Shown here: piece by piece, positions 7,062 through 16,515 of the stretch
Position numbering within the stretch: the first letter of the stretch is position 1
How the letters are laid out: each line of letters opens with the position of its first letter
From: Flavobacterium aquariorum
Lineage (GTDB): Bacteria; Bacteroidota; Bacteroidia; Flavobacteriales; Flavobacteriaceae
Length of the DNA stretch: 64,000 nt
Assembly: GCF_003254745.1 (NCBI RefSeq)
Contig: NZ_QKXH01000008.1
Coordinates: forward strand, 211,611 to 275,610
Direction of reading: 5' to 3'
Notes under the pieces: generated by a model
Seen by the model: only the letters and a program-made list of their open reading frames with translations
Database searches by the model: none
Told to the model about the DNA's origin: nothing
Made by a program: the position numbers and the translations under genes

Positions 7062-8189
7062 ATGAGCAAACTTCCAAATGTAACGACCAGTATTTTTACG
7101 GTAATGTCCAAAATGGCGGCAGAACATAACGCAATCAATCTTTCACAAGGTTTTCCCAACTTTCCAGTTGACGAAAGATTAACTGAAATTGTTTCTCGAT
7201 TGGCACATGAAGACGTTCACCAATACACGCCTATGTCTGGTTACCCTCCATTGTTGACAAAAATTGCAACATTGGTAAAATCATCTTACAATCGCAACAT
7301 CCTTCCCGAAACCCAAATACTCATTACAGCTGGTGCAACCCAAGCCATATTCACCTCTTTATTGGCTTTGCTAAAACCAAACGATGAAGTAATTATTCTC
7401 GACCCAAGTTACGATTGTTACGAAGCCCCAATTTTGTTAAGTCAGGCAAAACCAATGCGGGTATCACTCAATGATGATTATACTCCCAACTGGAATGCTA
7501 TTGCCAGCACATTTTCAGAGAAAACCAAAATGATTATCATCAATAATCCCCACAACCCTACAGGTAAAATTTTAAATGAATCAGATTTTGAAAAATTAGA
7601 ATTACTTTTAGAAAAATACCCTAATGCATTATTGCTTTCTGATGAAGTTTACGAATACATTACTTTTGAACAAAAACACATTTCAACCCACACTCGACCC
7701 AAATTAATTGATCGCTGCATTACGATTTCCTCTTTTGGCAAATCTTTTCATGTAACAGGCTGGAAAATAGGCTATCTTGTAGCACCCGATTATTTGATTA
7801 AAGAAATCAAAAAAGTGCACCAATTTCTGGTCTTCAGCGTCAACAGTATTTGTCAAATAGCCGTTTCGGAATATCTGGATTTAGTGAACATAAACGAAAT
7901 AAACTCGCTTTATCAAAAGAAAAGAGATTATTTTAGAACCTTATTAAAAAACAGCAGATTTAAATTAATGCCCTGTGAAGGAACCTATTTTCAAGTTGCA
8001 TCTTATGCCAATATTTCAAAAGAAAATGATGTCGATTTTTGCAAACGATTAATTACTGAATATGGCGTCGCAGCAATTCCCATATCTACTTTTTATGAAA
8101 ATGGAAAAGATTTAAAATTAATCCGGTTTTGTTTTGCCAAAGACAATCAAACTTTAGAAGAAGCCGCAAGAAGATTGACAGTAATATAG
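7062..8189 (+). CDS. Methionine aminotransferase (PLP class I/II, YbdL-like)
   Basis: This 375-residue cytoplasmic enzyme transfers the amino group of methionine and related amino acids, the last step of methionine salvage in many bacteria. It shows INLSQGFPNFPVDERL at the N-terminus, YTPMSGYPPLL, the NPHNPTGKIL loop, SDEVYEY and the PLP lysine in SSFGKSFHVTGWKIG near residue 232. These match the YbdL/methionine aminotransferase branch. I placed the start at ATG 7062. A longer frame opening at 6846 would run through the structured repeat element and lacks family similarity. The substrate assignment rests on resemblance and was not tested. Confidence 0.9.
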   Translation: MSKLPNVTTSIFTVMSKMAAEHNAINLSQGFPNFPVDERLTEIVSRLAHEDVHQYTPMSGYPPLLTKIATLVKSSYNRNILPETQILITAGATQAIFTSLLALLKPNDEVIILDPSYDCYEAPILLSQAKPMRVSLNDDYTPNWNAIASTFSEKTKMIIINNPHNPTGKILNESDFEKLELLLEKYPNALLLSDEVYEYITFEQKHISTHTRPKLIDRCITISSFGKSFHVTGWKIGYLVAPDYLIKEIKKVHQFLVFSVNSICQIAVSEYLDLVNINEINSLYQKKRDYFRTLLKNSRFKLMPCEGTYFQVASYANISKENDVDFCKRLITEYGVAAIPISTFYENGKDLKLIRFCFAKDNQTLEEAARRLTVI

Positions 8190-8323
8190 TTTCTAAGGGT
8201 CTACGTTTTTTTTAGCGTATATATTTTCTTTTCTTAGGAACTTAGAAACTTAAATACTTAAAAAAAATTATGCATGCATACTATTTTATTTTACTACATT
8301 TACGATACAAAAAAAAATAAATT

Positions 8324-9205
8324 ATGAGTTATACCGATAAAATGTTGAGAGACGATGCTTTAAAAGGCAAAGTAATAGTAGTTACAGGAGGCGGAAGTGG
8401 CTTAGGGAAAGCAATGACCAAATATTTCTTGGAATTAGGGGCACAAGTAGCCATTACTTCGAGAGATTTGGAAAAACTAAAAAGCACTGCTCAAGAATTG
8501 GAAACCGAAACAGGAGGCACTTGTTTGCCGTTACAATGCGACGTTCGCCATTATGAAGAAGTCGAAAACATGCTTCAGGCAGTATTGAAAGCTTTTGGAA
8601 AAGTTGATGTGCTATTAAATAATGCCGCGGGAAATTTCATTTCACCAACTGAACGTTTATCAGCCAACGCCTTTGACACTGTTATTGATATTGTTTTAAA
8701 AGGAACAAAAAACTGTACTCTAGCCTTTGGAAAACATTGGATAGACACCAAACAAACTTCATCAACTGTCTTGAACATTGTCACTACTTATGCTTGGACT
8801 GGTTCGGCCTATGTAGTTCCAAGTGCTACTGCAAAAGCAGGAGTTCTGGCTATGACAAGAAGCCTTGCCGTAGAATGGGCAAAATATGGTATTCGTACCA
8901 ACGCAATTGCTCCCGGACCGTTTCCTACCAAGGGAGCCTGGGATAGACTATTGCCTGGTGACCTCGCAGAGAAATTTGATATGGCCAAAAAAGTGCCGTT
9001 AAAAAGGGTTGGTGACCACCAAGAATTGGCCAATTTAGCCGCTTATTTAGTTTCTGACTTTTCTGCCTATGTCAATGGCGAAGTAGTTGTCATTGATGGA
9101 GGTGAATGGCTGAAAGGCGCGGGACAATTCAATTTATTGGAAGCAATTCCTGAAGAACTTTGGGATCAATTAGAAATGATGATTAAAGCGAAGAAAAGAA
9201 GTTAA
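8324..9205 (+). CDS. SDR oxidoreductase, 2,4-dienoyl-CoA reductase-like
   Basis: This 293-residue NAD(P)H-dependent short-chain dehydrogenase has the cofactor motif TGGGSGLGKA near residue 21 and NNAAGNFISP near residue 102. The active-site region reads IVTTYAWTGSAYVVPSATAKAG instead of the standard YxxxK spacing; this is the arrangement of mitochondrial 2,4-dienoyl-CoA reductase, where Tyr and Lys are further apart. The likely role is reduction of 2,4-dienoyl-CoA during oxidation of unsaturated fatty acids. The gene is monocistronic, with a TACATTTA -7-like element upstream and a terminator downstream. Confidence 0.87.
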   Translation: MSYTDKMLRDDALKGKVIVVTGGGSGLGKAMTKYFLELGAQVAITSRDLEKLKSTAQELETETGGTCLPLQCDVRHYEEVENMLQAVLKAFGKVDVLLNNAAGNFISPTERLSANAFDTVIDIVLKGTKNCTLAFGKHWIDTKQTSSTVLNIVTTYAWTGSAYVVPSATAKAGVLAMTRSLAVEWAKYGIRTNAIAPGPFPTKGAWDRLLPGDLAEKFDMAKKVPLKRVGDHQELANLAAYLVSDFSAYVNGEVVVIDGGEWLKGAGQFNLLEAIPEELWDQLEMMIKAKKRS

Positions 9206-9283
9206 CAACTTGCAATATTCAAGGACTATCATCAATCGCACTTGAAAATAATTACGAATAAAAACTAAATAATAAATCAAAAG

Positions 9284-9314
9284 AAAGAGAACTATTTATA
9301 CAGTTCTCTTTTTT
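9284..9314 (+). terminator. Rho-independent terminator after SDR gene
   Basis: The stem AGAGAACT/AGTTCTCT (9286-9293 and 9302-9309) has an 8-base loop and is followed by a T run. Confidence 0.75.
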
Positions 9315-9462
9315 CAGATATAATAGTAACCAAAAAAGCAAAGAATAGACAGTATTGATAAGATAAATTGGGAACTGTGAAAACTATTTGTTTTTGTTAA
9401 CAAAATAGATTTTCAAAACCCATAAATAATTGTATTTTTACCGTTCAAAATTTAGAAAATAA

Positions 9463-10230
9463 ATGGGCAAAATCATAGCGATTGCGAATCAGAAAGGTGG
9501 AGTTGGAAAGACAACTACTTCTATTAACCTAGCTGCTTCGTTGGGTGTTTTAGAAAAAAAAGTATTACTAATAGACGCTGATCCTCAGGCGAATGCTACT
9601 TCAGGTTTAGGTATTGATGTAGAAACCGTTGAAATTGGAACCTACCAAATTCTCGAACATAGTCACACCCCTTCAGAGGCCATCATAAAATGTTCCTCCC
9701 CAAATGTAGATGTAATTCCTGCACATATAGATCTTGTTGCGATTGAAATTGAACTGGTTGACAAAGAAAATAGAGAATACATGCTTAAAAAAGCATTGGA
9801 AAGCGTAAAAGATAAATATGACTATATCTTAATTGATTGCGCTCCATCTCTTGGACTTTTGACCTTGAATGCTTTGACTGCAGCAGATTCTGTGGTAATT
9901 CCAATTCAGTGCGAGTATTTTGCACTAGAAGGTTTGGGTAAATTATTAAATACCATAAAAAGCATTCAAAAAATCCACAATCCAGATTTGGACATTGAAG
10001 GTTTATTATTGACCATGTTTGATTCCAGATTGCGTTTATCTAACCAAGTAGTTGAAGAAGTTCAAAAACATTTTAACGATATGGTCTTTGAAACTGTAAT
10101 ACAAAGAAATGTAAAATTGAGCGAAGCACCTAGTTTTGGAGAAAGCATTATTAACTATGATGCTACCAGCAAAGGAGCTGTTAATTATATTCACTTAGCT
10201 CAAGAAATTATAAAGAAAAATAGTAAATAG
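9463..10230 (+). CDS. parA: Chromosome-partitioning ATPase ParA/Soj
   Basis: ParA forms ATP-dependent DNA-bound gradients that move ParB-parS complexes and segregate newly replicated origins. The 255-residue protein carries the deviant Walker A KGGVGKTT with the signature lysine near residue 11, switch I DADPQANAT and Walker B YILIDCAPSLG near residue 124. Length is typical of chromosomal Soj proteins. It heads a run with parB 4 bases downstream. The element TATTTTTA about 25 bases before the ATG resembles the -7 consensus with one mismatch. Confidence 0.97.
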   Translation: MGKIIAIANQKGGVGKTTTSINLAASLGVLEKKVLLIDADPQANATSGLGIDVETVEIGTYQILEHSHTPSEAIIKCSSPNVDVIPAHIDLVAIEIELVDKENREYMLKKALESVKDKYDYILIDCAPSLGLLTLNALTAADSVVIPIQCEYFALEGLGKLLNTIKSIQKIHNPDLDIEGLLLTMFDSRLRLSNQVVEEVQKHFNDMVFETVIQRNVKLSEAPSFGESIINYDATSKGAVNYIHLAQEIIKKNSK

Positions 10231-10234
10231 TTGT

Positions 10235-11134
10235 ATGTCAAAAGCAATAAAAAAACAAGCCTTAGGTAGAGGTTTATCTGCATTATTAAAAGATCCTGAG
10301 AACGATATTCAATCGGTAGAAGATAAAAATGCAGATAAAGTAGTAGGGAATATTATAGAGCTTGAAATTGATGCTATAGAAATAAATCCTTTTCAGCCCC
10401 GAAGCAATTTTAATGAGGAATCATTGCGCGAATTAGCCACTTCCATCAAGGAATTAGGCGTTATTCAGCCAATTACTGTCCGTAAATTAGACTTCAATAA
10501 ATACCAGTTAATTTCTGGGGAACGTCGTTTACGCGCTTCCACATTAATTGGGCTTACAACAATACCTGCCTACATCCGTATTGCAAATGACAATGAGTCT
10601 TTAGTAATGGCATTGGTTGAGAACATCCAACGTCATGATTTGGATCCAATAGAGATTGCGCTTTCGTACCAACGTTTGATTGATGAAATCCAATTAACGC
10701 AAGAGCAAATGAGTGAAAGGGTTGGTAAAAAACGTTCTACTATTGCCAACTACTTGAGACTTTTAAAATTAGACCCAATTATTCAAACCGGAATCCGTGA
10801 TGGTTTTATAAGTATGGGTCACGGTCGTGCTATCATCAACATTGAAGATCATGATGTTCAGACCAATATTTATCAAAAAATAGTAAGTCAAAATCTGTCA
10901 GTAAGGGAGACCGAAACTTTGGTGAAAAATTATCACGAAAGTTTAAAACCAAAACCAGCTATTCCAACAAAAACTTCTTCTTTTGAAATTAATGATGAAG
11001 ATGTGAGTACTTTCAACAAGTATTTCGGAACAAAAATAGATGTAAAAGTTGCTGGCAATGGAAAAGGAAAAATCACGATTCCTTTTCATTCTGAAGAAGA
11101 CTTCAACAGAATTATAAAATTAATAGAAGGGTAG
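10235..11134 (+). CDS. parB: Chromosome-partitioning protein ParB
   Basis: ParB is the CTP-dependent clamp that loads at parS sites near the origin. The 299-residue protein shows the N-terminal ParA-contact segment LGRGLSALL, the CTP-binding motifs INPFQPRSNF, GERRLRAS and LVENIQRHDL (about residues 50-135), a helix-turn-helix around EQMSERVGKKRSTIANYLRLL and a C-terminal dimerisation domain. It lies 4 bases after parA, and its stop overlaps the next GTG start (TAGTG). I did not find a clear GTTTCACGTGAAAC-type parS site in the window. Confidence 0.96.
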   Translation: MSKAIKKQALGRGLSALLKDPENDIQSVEDKNADKVVGNIIELEIDAIEINPFQPRSNFNEESLRELATSIKELGVIQPITVRKLDFNKYQLISGERRLRASTLIGLTTIPAYIRIANDNESLVMALVENIQRHDLDPIEIALSYQRLIDEIQLTQEQMSERVGKKRSTIANYLRLLKLDPIIQTGIRDGFISMGHGRAIINIEDHDVQTNIYQKIVSQNLSVRETETLVKNYHESLKPKPAIPTKTSSFEINDEDVSTFNKYFGTKIDVKVAGNGKGKITIPFHSEEDFNRIIKLIEG

Positions 11135-11694
11135 TGAATAAAATCATATCCATAGGGCTATTGCTTTTTCTTTTAGGAAACGCTTCGGTTTTTGCACAAG
11201 CAAAAACCGAAGCTGTTTTAAAGCCAAAAGACACTTTAAAATCAATAGAGATAGACCCTTTGACACCTGCAAAAGCCGCTTTCTATTCGGCTATTTTACC
11301 TGGTTTAGGCCAAGCATATAATAAAAAATACTGGAAAATTCCTTTAGTTTATGGAGCTATGGGGACCAGTTTGTATCTATATGTTGACAATAAAAAAAAA
11401 TACAACGAATATAGAGATGCCTACAAAAGTCGTTTAGCAGGTAATCCAGACCCTAATTACGACTATCTCTCTGACAAGCAGTTAATATCGGCTCAAGAGT
11501 TTTACCAAAGAAACGCTTCGTTATCAGGACTTTTTGTAATTGGCTTTTATGTATTAAACATTATAGATGCCAACGTTGACGCAGCCTTAATACAATTTAA
11601 TGTGAATCAGAGTTTATCTTTTCAACCAGAAATAACTCCAGATCCTGTAACATTAAAATCAAATTTAGGACTAACACTTAATTATCGTTTTTAG
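11134..11694 (+). CDS. DUF5683 family exported/membrane protein
   Basis: This 186-residue protein starts at a GTG that shares one base with the parB stop, which indicates translational coupling. A signal peptide (residues 1-21, ending FAQA) is followed by the DUF5683 core with AAFYSAILPGLGQAYNKKYW and YGAMGTSLYLYVDNKKKYNEYR, hydrophobic stretches and a C-terminal segment ending in LTLNYRF, an aromatic end often seen on outer-membrane proteins. The gene is a frequent neighbour of parB and dapB in Flavobacteria. Function is unknown; a cell-envelope role is likely from the signal peptide. Confidence 0.85.
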   Translation: MNKIISIGLLLFLLGNASVFAQAKTEAVLKPKDTLKSIEIDPLTPAKAAFYSAILPGLGQAYNKKYWKIPLVYGAMGTSLYLYVDNKKKYNEYRDAYKSRLAGNPDPNYDYLSDKQLISAQEFYQRNASLSGLFVIGFYVLNIIDANVDAALIQFNVNQSLSFQPEITPDPVTLKSNLGLTLNYRF

Positions 11695-11740
11695 ATTCGA
11701 ACAATCTTCGTTTCTTTTTAAAAATCAAAAATATACACAA

Positions 11741-12451
11741 ATGAAAATTGCGCTTTTAGGATACGGAAAAATGGGTCATGTAATTGAAAGATTTGCTTTA
11801 GAAAGAGGACATGAAATTGTTTTGAAAAAAGACGAATTTAACACCTATGAGGGGCTTTCCTCTGCAGATGTTGCTATCGATTTCAGCGTACCTTCAGCTG
11901 CAGTAAGCAATATTTCTAGTTGCTTTCATGCCAATGTCCCAGTAGTTTCAGGAACAACAGGATGGTTAGAACATTATGATGAAATGATTGCTCTTTGCAA
12001 AGAAAAAAATGGAGGATTTATCTCTAGCTCCAACTTTAGTCTTGGGGTGAATTTATTTTTTGAATTCAATGAATATTTAGCCAAAATCATGTCCCAATTT
12101 GATCATTACAAAGTAGAAATGGAAGAAATTCATCATGATCAAAAACTAGATGCACCAAGCGGAACTGCTATTTCATTAGCCAAAGGCATTATTGAAAACA
12201 GTAATTATACAAATTGGACATTAGATGATGCCCCAAAAGAAAACGAGATTCATATAGAGGCAGTAAGAGTGGGAACAGTTCCAGGGACTCATACTGTAAC
12301 CTACAATTCTGAGGTGGATTCCATCGAAATAAAACACACAGCACACAATCGTGAAGGTTTTGCATTGGGCGCCGTAATAGCTGCCGAATGGCTTGCTGGA
12401 AAACAAGGTGTTTATACAATGAAAGATGTATTGAATTTAAATACTAAATAG
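11741..12451 (+). CDS. dapB: 4-hydroxy-tetrahydrodipicolinate reductase
   Basis: DapB reduces the DapA product with NAD(P)H on the way to diaminopimelate and lysine. The 236-residue protein has the nucleotide-binding motif GYGKMG at residue 8, the catalytic segment EIHHDQKLDAPSGTA near residue 129 and a C-terminal helix ending WLAGKQGVYTMKDVL. The short length is normal for Bacteroidota. It lies 46 bases after the DUF5683 gene and 83 bases before the signal peptidases, so it probably belongs to the same operon. The product feeds both peptidoglycan and lysine synthesis. Confidence 0.96.
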   Translation: MKIALLGYGKMGHVIERFALERGHEIVLKKDEFNTYEGLSSADVAIDFSVPSAAVSNISSCFHANVPVVSGTTGWLEHYDEMIALCKEKNGGFISSSNFSLGVNLFFEFNEYLAKIMSQFDHYKVEMEEIHHDQKLDAPSGTAISLAKGIIENSNYTNWTLDDAPKENEIHIEAVRVGTVPGTHTVTYNSEVDSIEIKHTAHNREGFALGAVIAAEWLAGKQGVYTMKDVLNLNTK

Positions 12452-12534
12452 AAAAGAATCAAGTTCCAAATAATAAAACCCCAAACTTCTAATAGAAATT
12501 TGATCTAAAAATCTAAAGCTTAAAATCTAAAATT

Positions 12535-14097
12535 ATGACACTATATCTCTGGTTTGTATTCTTTTTGGCCGTTCAGGTTATTCATTTCTTAGGAACTTGG
12601 AAAATATATGAAAGCGCAGGAAGAAAACGTTGGGAAGCAGCAATTCCAGTTTACAATGCAATTGTTTTAATGAAAATAATCGGTCGACCAACTTGGTGGA
12701 CACTTTTACTTTTTATTCCAATCATTAACCTGATTATGTTTCCTGTTATTTGGGTAGAAACTATTCGCAGTTTTGGTAAAAAATCCTTTTTAGATACAGT
12801 ACTTGTTATTGGAACCTTAGGATTTTACATTTATTATCTCAATTATACCCAAACTTTAAATTACGAAGCGGATAGAAATTTAAGCCCTGACCATAAAGCA
12901 GCTGATACGATTAGCTCATTACTTTTTGCAGTGATTGTGGCTACTATTGTTCACACCTATTTTATCCAGCCTTATACTATTCCTACTTCTTCATTAGAGA
13001 AATCCTTGTTGGTTGGTGACTTTTTGTTTGTGAGTAAAATGAATTATGGAGCGAGAGTTCCAATGACAACTGTAGCCATGCCAATGGTACATGATACTAT
13101 TCCATTAACCAAAAGAAAATCTTATTTGACTTGGCCTCAATTGCCATATTTTAGGCTTCCAGGTTTTCAAACCATCAACCGTACCGATATTGTTGTTTTC
13201 AACTGGCCAGCAGATACCGTATACAAATTCAGGGACCGATCTGGATTAAGAGTAGACAAGCCAATTGACAAAAAATCGAATTATGTAAAACGTTGTGTTG
13301 GTGTCCCTGGTGATAGCTTATCCATAAAAGACGGATTAGTTTACATCAACGGAAAAGAATTAATTTTACCGGAACGAGCTAAACCACAGTTCTCCTACAA
13401 TGTAGTTTTGGATGGTAAAACACCTATTGACTTTGAATATCTTTTCAAAGACATGGACATCACTGATGGAGCCGGTTTCTTAAACCAACAAACAAGAGAC
13501 ACTTTATTCATCAGCGCCTTGACTGCTGCTGGAGCCGAAAGACTAAAGCATGTTCCAGGAATCACTGCTGTAAACCGAATTATTTCCAAAAATGTTGAAG
13601 ATGGTATTTTCCCACACATCAACAAATGGAACCGAGATAATTTTGGTCCAATTTATATCCCACAAAAAGGAAAAACTATTGCCTTAAACCTAGAAACTTT
13701 GCCTTTCTACAAAACCATCATAACCGATTACGAAAAAAAGGATTTGAAAGTAAACGGTAATGAGATTAGAATTAACGGTAAAGTAGCCACAACATACACT
13801 TTTGACCAAAATTATTATTGGATGATGGGAGACAACCGACATAACTCTGAAGACAGTCGTTACTGGGGTTACGTTCCCGAAAATCATATAGTAGGAAAGC
13901 CAATTTTTATCTGGATGAGTATCGATGGAATTAATGGCCCTAAAAGTAATTGGAAAGTTCGTTGGGACAGGGTATTCACAACTGTTAGCGGTGAAGGACA
14001 ACCTCAATCTTATTTTAAATACTTCCTGATTGCCCTAGCTGCTTTTTTTGTTGGTGAGTATTTCTGGAAAAAAAGAAAAGCGAAAAAAGAATTATAA
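12535..14097 (+). CDS. lepB: Signal peptidase I with N-terminal DUF5684-like membrane domain, copy 1
   Basis: LepB cleaves signal peptides of exported proteins at the outer face of the inner membrane. The 520-residue protein begins with a membrane domain of about 115 residues (at least two or three helices, [13 protein letters not shown] and [13 protein letters not shown]), then the peptidase membrane anchor and the catalytic serine in [11 protein letters not shown] near residue 150. The catalytic lysine lies in [12 protein letters not shown] and box E is [16 protein letters not shown]. Between boxes D and E lies a long insertion. A C-terminal membrane helix ([15 protein letters not shown]) ends in basic residues. 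A paralogue follows after 12 bases. Confidence 0.93.
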   Translation: MTLYLWFVFFLAVQVIHFLGTWKIYESAGRKRWEAAIPVYNAIVLMKIIGRPTWWTLLLFIPIINLIMFPVIWVETIRSFGKKSFLDTVLVIGTLGFYIYYLNYTQTLNYEADRNLSPDHKAADTISSLLFAVIVATIVHTYFIQPYTIPTSSLEKSLLVGDFLFVSKMNYGARVPMTTVAMPMVHDTIPLTKRKSYLTWPQLPYFRLPGFQTINRTDIVVFNWPADTVYKFRDRSGLRVDKPIDKKSNYVKRCVGVPGDSLSIKDGLVYINGKELILPERAKPQFSYNVVLDGKTPIDFEYLFKDMDITDGAGFLNQQTRDTLFISALTAAGAERLKHVPGITAVNRIISKNVEDGIFPHINKWNRDNFGPIYIPQKGKTIALNLETLPFYKTIITDYEKKDLKVNGNEIRINGKVATTYTFDQNYYWMMGDNRHNSEDSRYWGYVPENHIVGKPIFIWMSIDGINGPKSNWKVRWDRVFTTVSGEGQPQSYFKYFLIALAAFFVGEYFWKKRKAKKEL

Positions 14098-14109
14098 AAT
14101 AAGGCTAGT

Positions 14110-15720
14110 ATGTCAATATACCAATGGTTTCTTTTTTTTCTGTTCATACAAATAGTCCATTTTTTAGGAACATGGAAACTATATGAAATTGCAGGCAGAA
14201 AACGCTGGGAGGCTTTAATTCCAGTTTACAATGCAATCATTTTGATGAAAATCATTGGCAGACCTACTTGGTGGACTGTTCTACTATTTATTCCAATCAT
14301 CAATCTTATCATGTTTCCCGTAATTTGGGTCGAAACAATAAGAAGCTTCGGAAAGAATTCGAGGTTAGATACCTTTTTGGTCATTGTCACTTTAGGTTTT
14401 TACATTTATTACCTGAGTTACACACAAAAATTAAATTACAAAGCAGAGCGAAAATTAAAGCCCGAGAATAAAACATCCGATACAGTTAGTTCTCTACTTT
14501 TTGCTGTTATTGTTGCTACTTTGGTTCACACCTACATTATACAGCCATTTACGATTCCGTCTTCTTCATTAGAAAAGACATTATACATTGGTGATTTTTT
14601 ATTTGTAAGTAAATTAAATTTCGGGGCAAGAGCTCCTATGACGGCAATTGCGTTGCCTATGGTGCATGATTCAATCCCGTTTTTAGGCATTAAATCATAC
14701 CTGTTCAATGATGATATTACAAAAAAAGAAACTTCGCTTTTGAACAAGTTCCAATTACCCTATTTTAGGTTCCCAGCTATTGAAACGATTGCACGCAATG
14801 AAATTGTAGTGTTTAATCAGCCCGCGGATACTTTATTGGATATGGATAATTTTAAACCTGCAAGAAATTATTACAAACCGATTGATAAAAAAACAAATTT
14901 AGTAAAACGCTGTGTTGCTATACCTGGAGATTCTTTGGAGATTCGTGAAGGAGACGTTTACATCAATGGGAAACTAAGCAAATTACCAGAAAGTGCAAAA
15001 CTCCAATATAACTTTTTTGTAAATACTCAAGGGACAAGTATGGATCAAAACTCGCTAGTAAACATGTATGGCGCTAGAGATGGTTTGAAGGATGCGAATG
15101 GAAATTTTGGATTGACCAATAATGGCGAATATGTATTAACTTTAACCGATAACGAAGCAGTCAGAATAGCTAACAATCCGGTAGTTAAAAGTGTCAAAAA
15201 GTATTTACTCCCAAAAGGAGAAGATGGCGATGTATTTCCTCACATTCATTCTTTAGGATGGAACATAGACAATTTTGGACCTATTTATATTCCTAAAAAA
15301 GGAGTGATAATTAAATTAGACAAAACAACACTTCCATTTTACAAACGCATCATTCAGGAATACGAAAAAAACACATTGCAGATTGACGGTGATAAAATTA
15401 TAATAAACGGAAAATCAGCTAACAGTTATACTTTTAAACAAGATTATTATTGGATGATGGGAGATAATCGTCAAAACTCTTTAGACGCAAGATTTTGGGG
15501 ATATGTTCCTTTTGATCACGTAGTTGGCAAACCAGTGTTCATTTGGTTCAGTTGGGATAAAGATGGAAAAGGAATTCAGAAAGTAAGATGGAATCGAGTT
15601 TTCTCTTTTGTAAATAATGGGGAACCCAAATCTTATTTGATTTACTTCTTAATCGCTCTAGCAGCCTTCTTCGTTGGTGAGTATTTTTGGAAAAAAAGAA
15701 AAGAAAAGAAAGTAGTTTAG
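14110..15720 (+). CDS. lepB: Signal peptidase I with N-terminal DUF5684-like membrane domain, copy 2
   Basis: This 536-residue paralogue of the preceding gene shares its full architecture: N-terminal multi-helix domain, peptidase anchor, serine in TIPSSSLEKTL, lysine in NLVKRCVAIPGD, box E MMGDNRQNSLDARFWG, C-terminal helix [15 protein letters not shown] and basic tail. The N-terminal domain and the catalytic boxes are closely alike in the two copies. The insertion between boxes D and E has diverged and is longer here. Both appear catalytically competent. The 12-base spacing shows co-transcription with copy 1. The divergent insertion may give the two different substrate preferences, which is an inference. 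Confidence 0.93.
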   Translation: MSIYQWFLFFLFIQIVHFLGTWKLYEIAGRKRWEALIPVYNAIILMKIIGRPTWWTVLLFIPIINLIMFPVIWVETIRSFGKNSRLDTFLVIVTLGFYIYYLSYTQKLNYKAERKLKPENKTSDTVSSLLFAVIVATLVHTYIIQPFTIPSSSLEKTLYIGDFLFVSKLNFGARAPMTAIALPMVHDSIPFLGIKSYLFNDDITKKETSLLNKFQLPYFRFPAIETIARNEIVVFNQPADTLLDMDNFKPARNYYKPIDKKTNLVKRCVAIPGDSLEIREGDVYINGKLSKLPESAKLQYNFFVNTQGTSMDQNSLVNMYGARDGLKDANGNFGLTNNGEYVLTLTDNEAVRIANNPVVKSVKKYLLPKGEDGDVFPHIHSLGWNIDNFGPIYIPKKGVIIKLDKTTLPFYKRIIQEYEKNTLQIDGDKIIINGKSANSYTFKQDYYWMMGDNRQNSLDARFWGYVPFDHVVGKPVFIWFSWDKDGKGIQKVRWNRVFSFVNNGEPKSYLIYFLIALAAFFVGEYFWKKRKEKKVV

Positions 15721-15795
15721 AAGTATATATTATTTAGGAGCTTTAGATTACATCACTAAGCCTTCTAAACTCCTAATTTCAAAACCTTAAAAGCA

Positions 15796-16419
15796 ATGAA
15801 TATTTTAATACACCCCTCCTATTTTCCGTCGGTAAGCCATTTTGTTGCTATGGCTCAATCGGACAGTATTACATTTGAAATGGAGGATAATTTTCAAAAA
15901 CAAACCAATCGCAACAGAACTTACATTTATAGTCCAAATGGTATTCAGTTATTAAACATCCCAATAAAGCATTCTAATTTAGCACATCAAAAGACAAAAG
16001 ATATTAAAATAGAACCCGAGTTTGATTGGCAAAAACAGCATTTCAAATCGCTGGAAGCTGCTTACAGAAGTTCTCCTTTTTTTGAGTATTTTGAAGATGA
16101 TTTGCTTCCTATATTTCAAAAGAAGTATACATTTTTGATGGATCTCAATTTTGAAGCATTAGAAATAACATGCAAGTGTTTGCGAATGAAATTAGAATTT
16201 GACACCACTATTGAATATTTCCACGAAATAAACAACAATCAAACGAGCGATTTTCGATATTTGGTAAACGGAAAAAAAGATCATTCTGTTTTTGAGTCCT
16301 ACACTCAAGTATTCGATGACAAATTCGGGTTTTTGAACAATCTAAGCGTTCTTGATTTATTATTTAATGAGGGGAAATTTGCCATGGATTATTTAAAAAA
16401 TCAAGTTCTTATCAAATAA
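15796..16419 (+). CDS. WbqC-like family protein
   Basis: This 207-residue cytoplasmic protein matches the WbqC family by its start MNILIHPSYFPSVSHF, the segment QKQTNRNRTYIYSPNG and the central QKQHFKSLEAAYRSSPFF. WbqC proteins occur in O-antigen and glycan clusters, but no catalytic mechanism is established. In Flavobacteria the gene often follows lepB, as here (75 bases). It is probably the last gene of the run that starts at parA, because a strong terminator follows. Confidence 0.85.
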   Translation: MNILIHPSYFPSVSHFVAMAQSDSITFEMEDNFQKQTNRNRTYIYSPNGIQLLNIPIKHSNLAHQKTKDIKIEPEFDWQKQHFKSLEAAYRSSPFFEYFEDDLLPIFQKKYTFLMDLNFEALEITCKCLRMKLEFDTTIEYFHEINNNQTSDFRYLVNGKKDHSVFESYTQVFDDKFGFLNNLSVLDLLFNEGKFAMDYLKNQVLIK

Positions 16420-16451
16420 AACTCAATACTCTACAATTAGTTTAAAACTAC

Positions 16452-16489
16452 AAACCCTTCCTAAATTAAAATATATTTAGGAAGGGTTT
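16452..16489. terminator. Bidirectional terminator between convergent genes
   Basis: A 15-bp perfect stem (AAACCCTTCCTAAAT and its complement) with an 8-base loop, flanked by A- and T-rich sequence, serves the WbqC-like gene and the convergent EEP gene. Confidence 0.8.
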
Positions 16490-16515
16490 ATAATTTTTCT
16501 AAAAGAAAATTAAAA

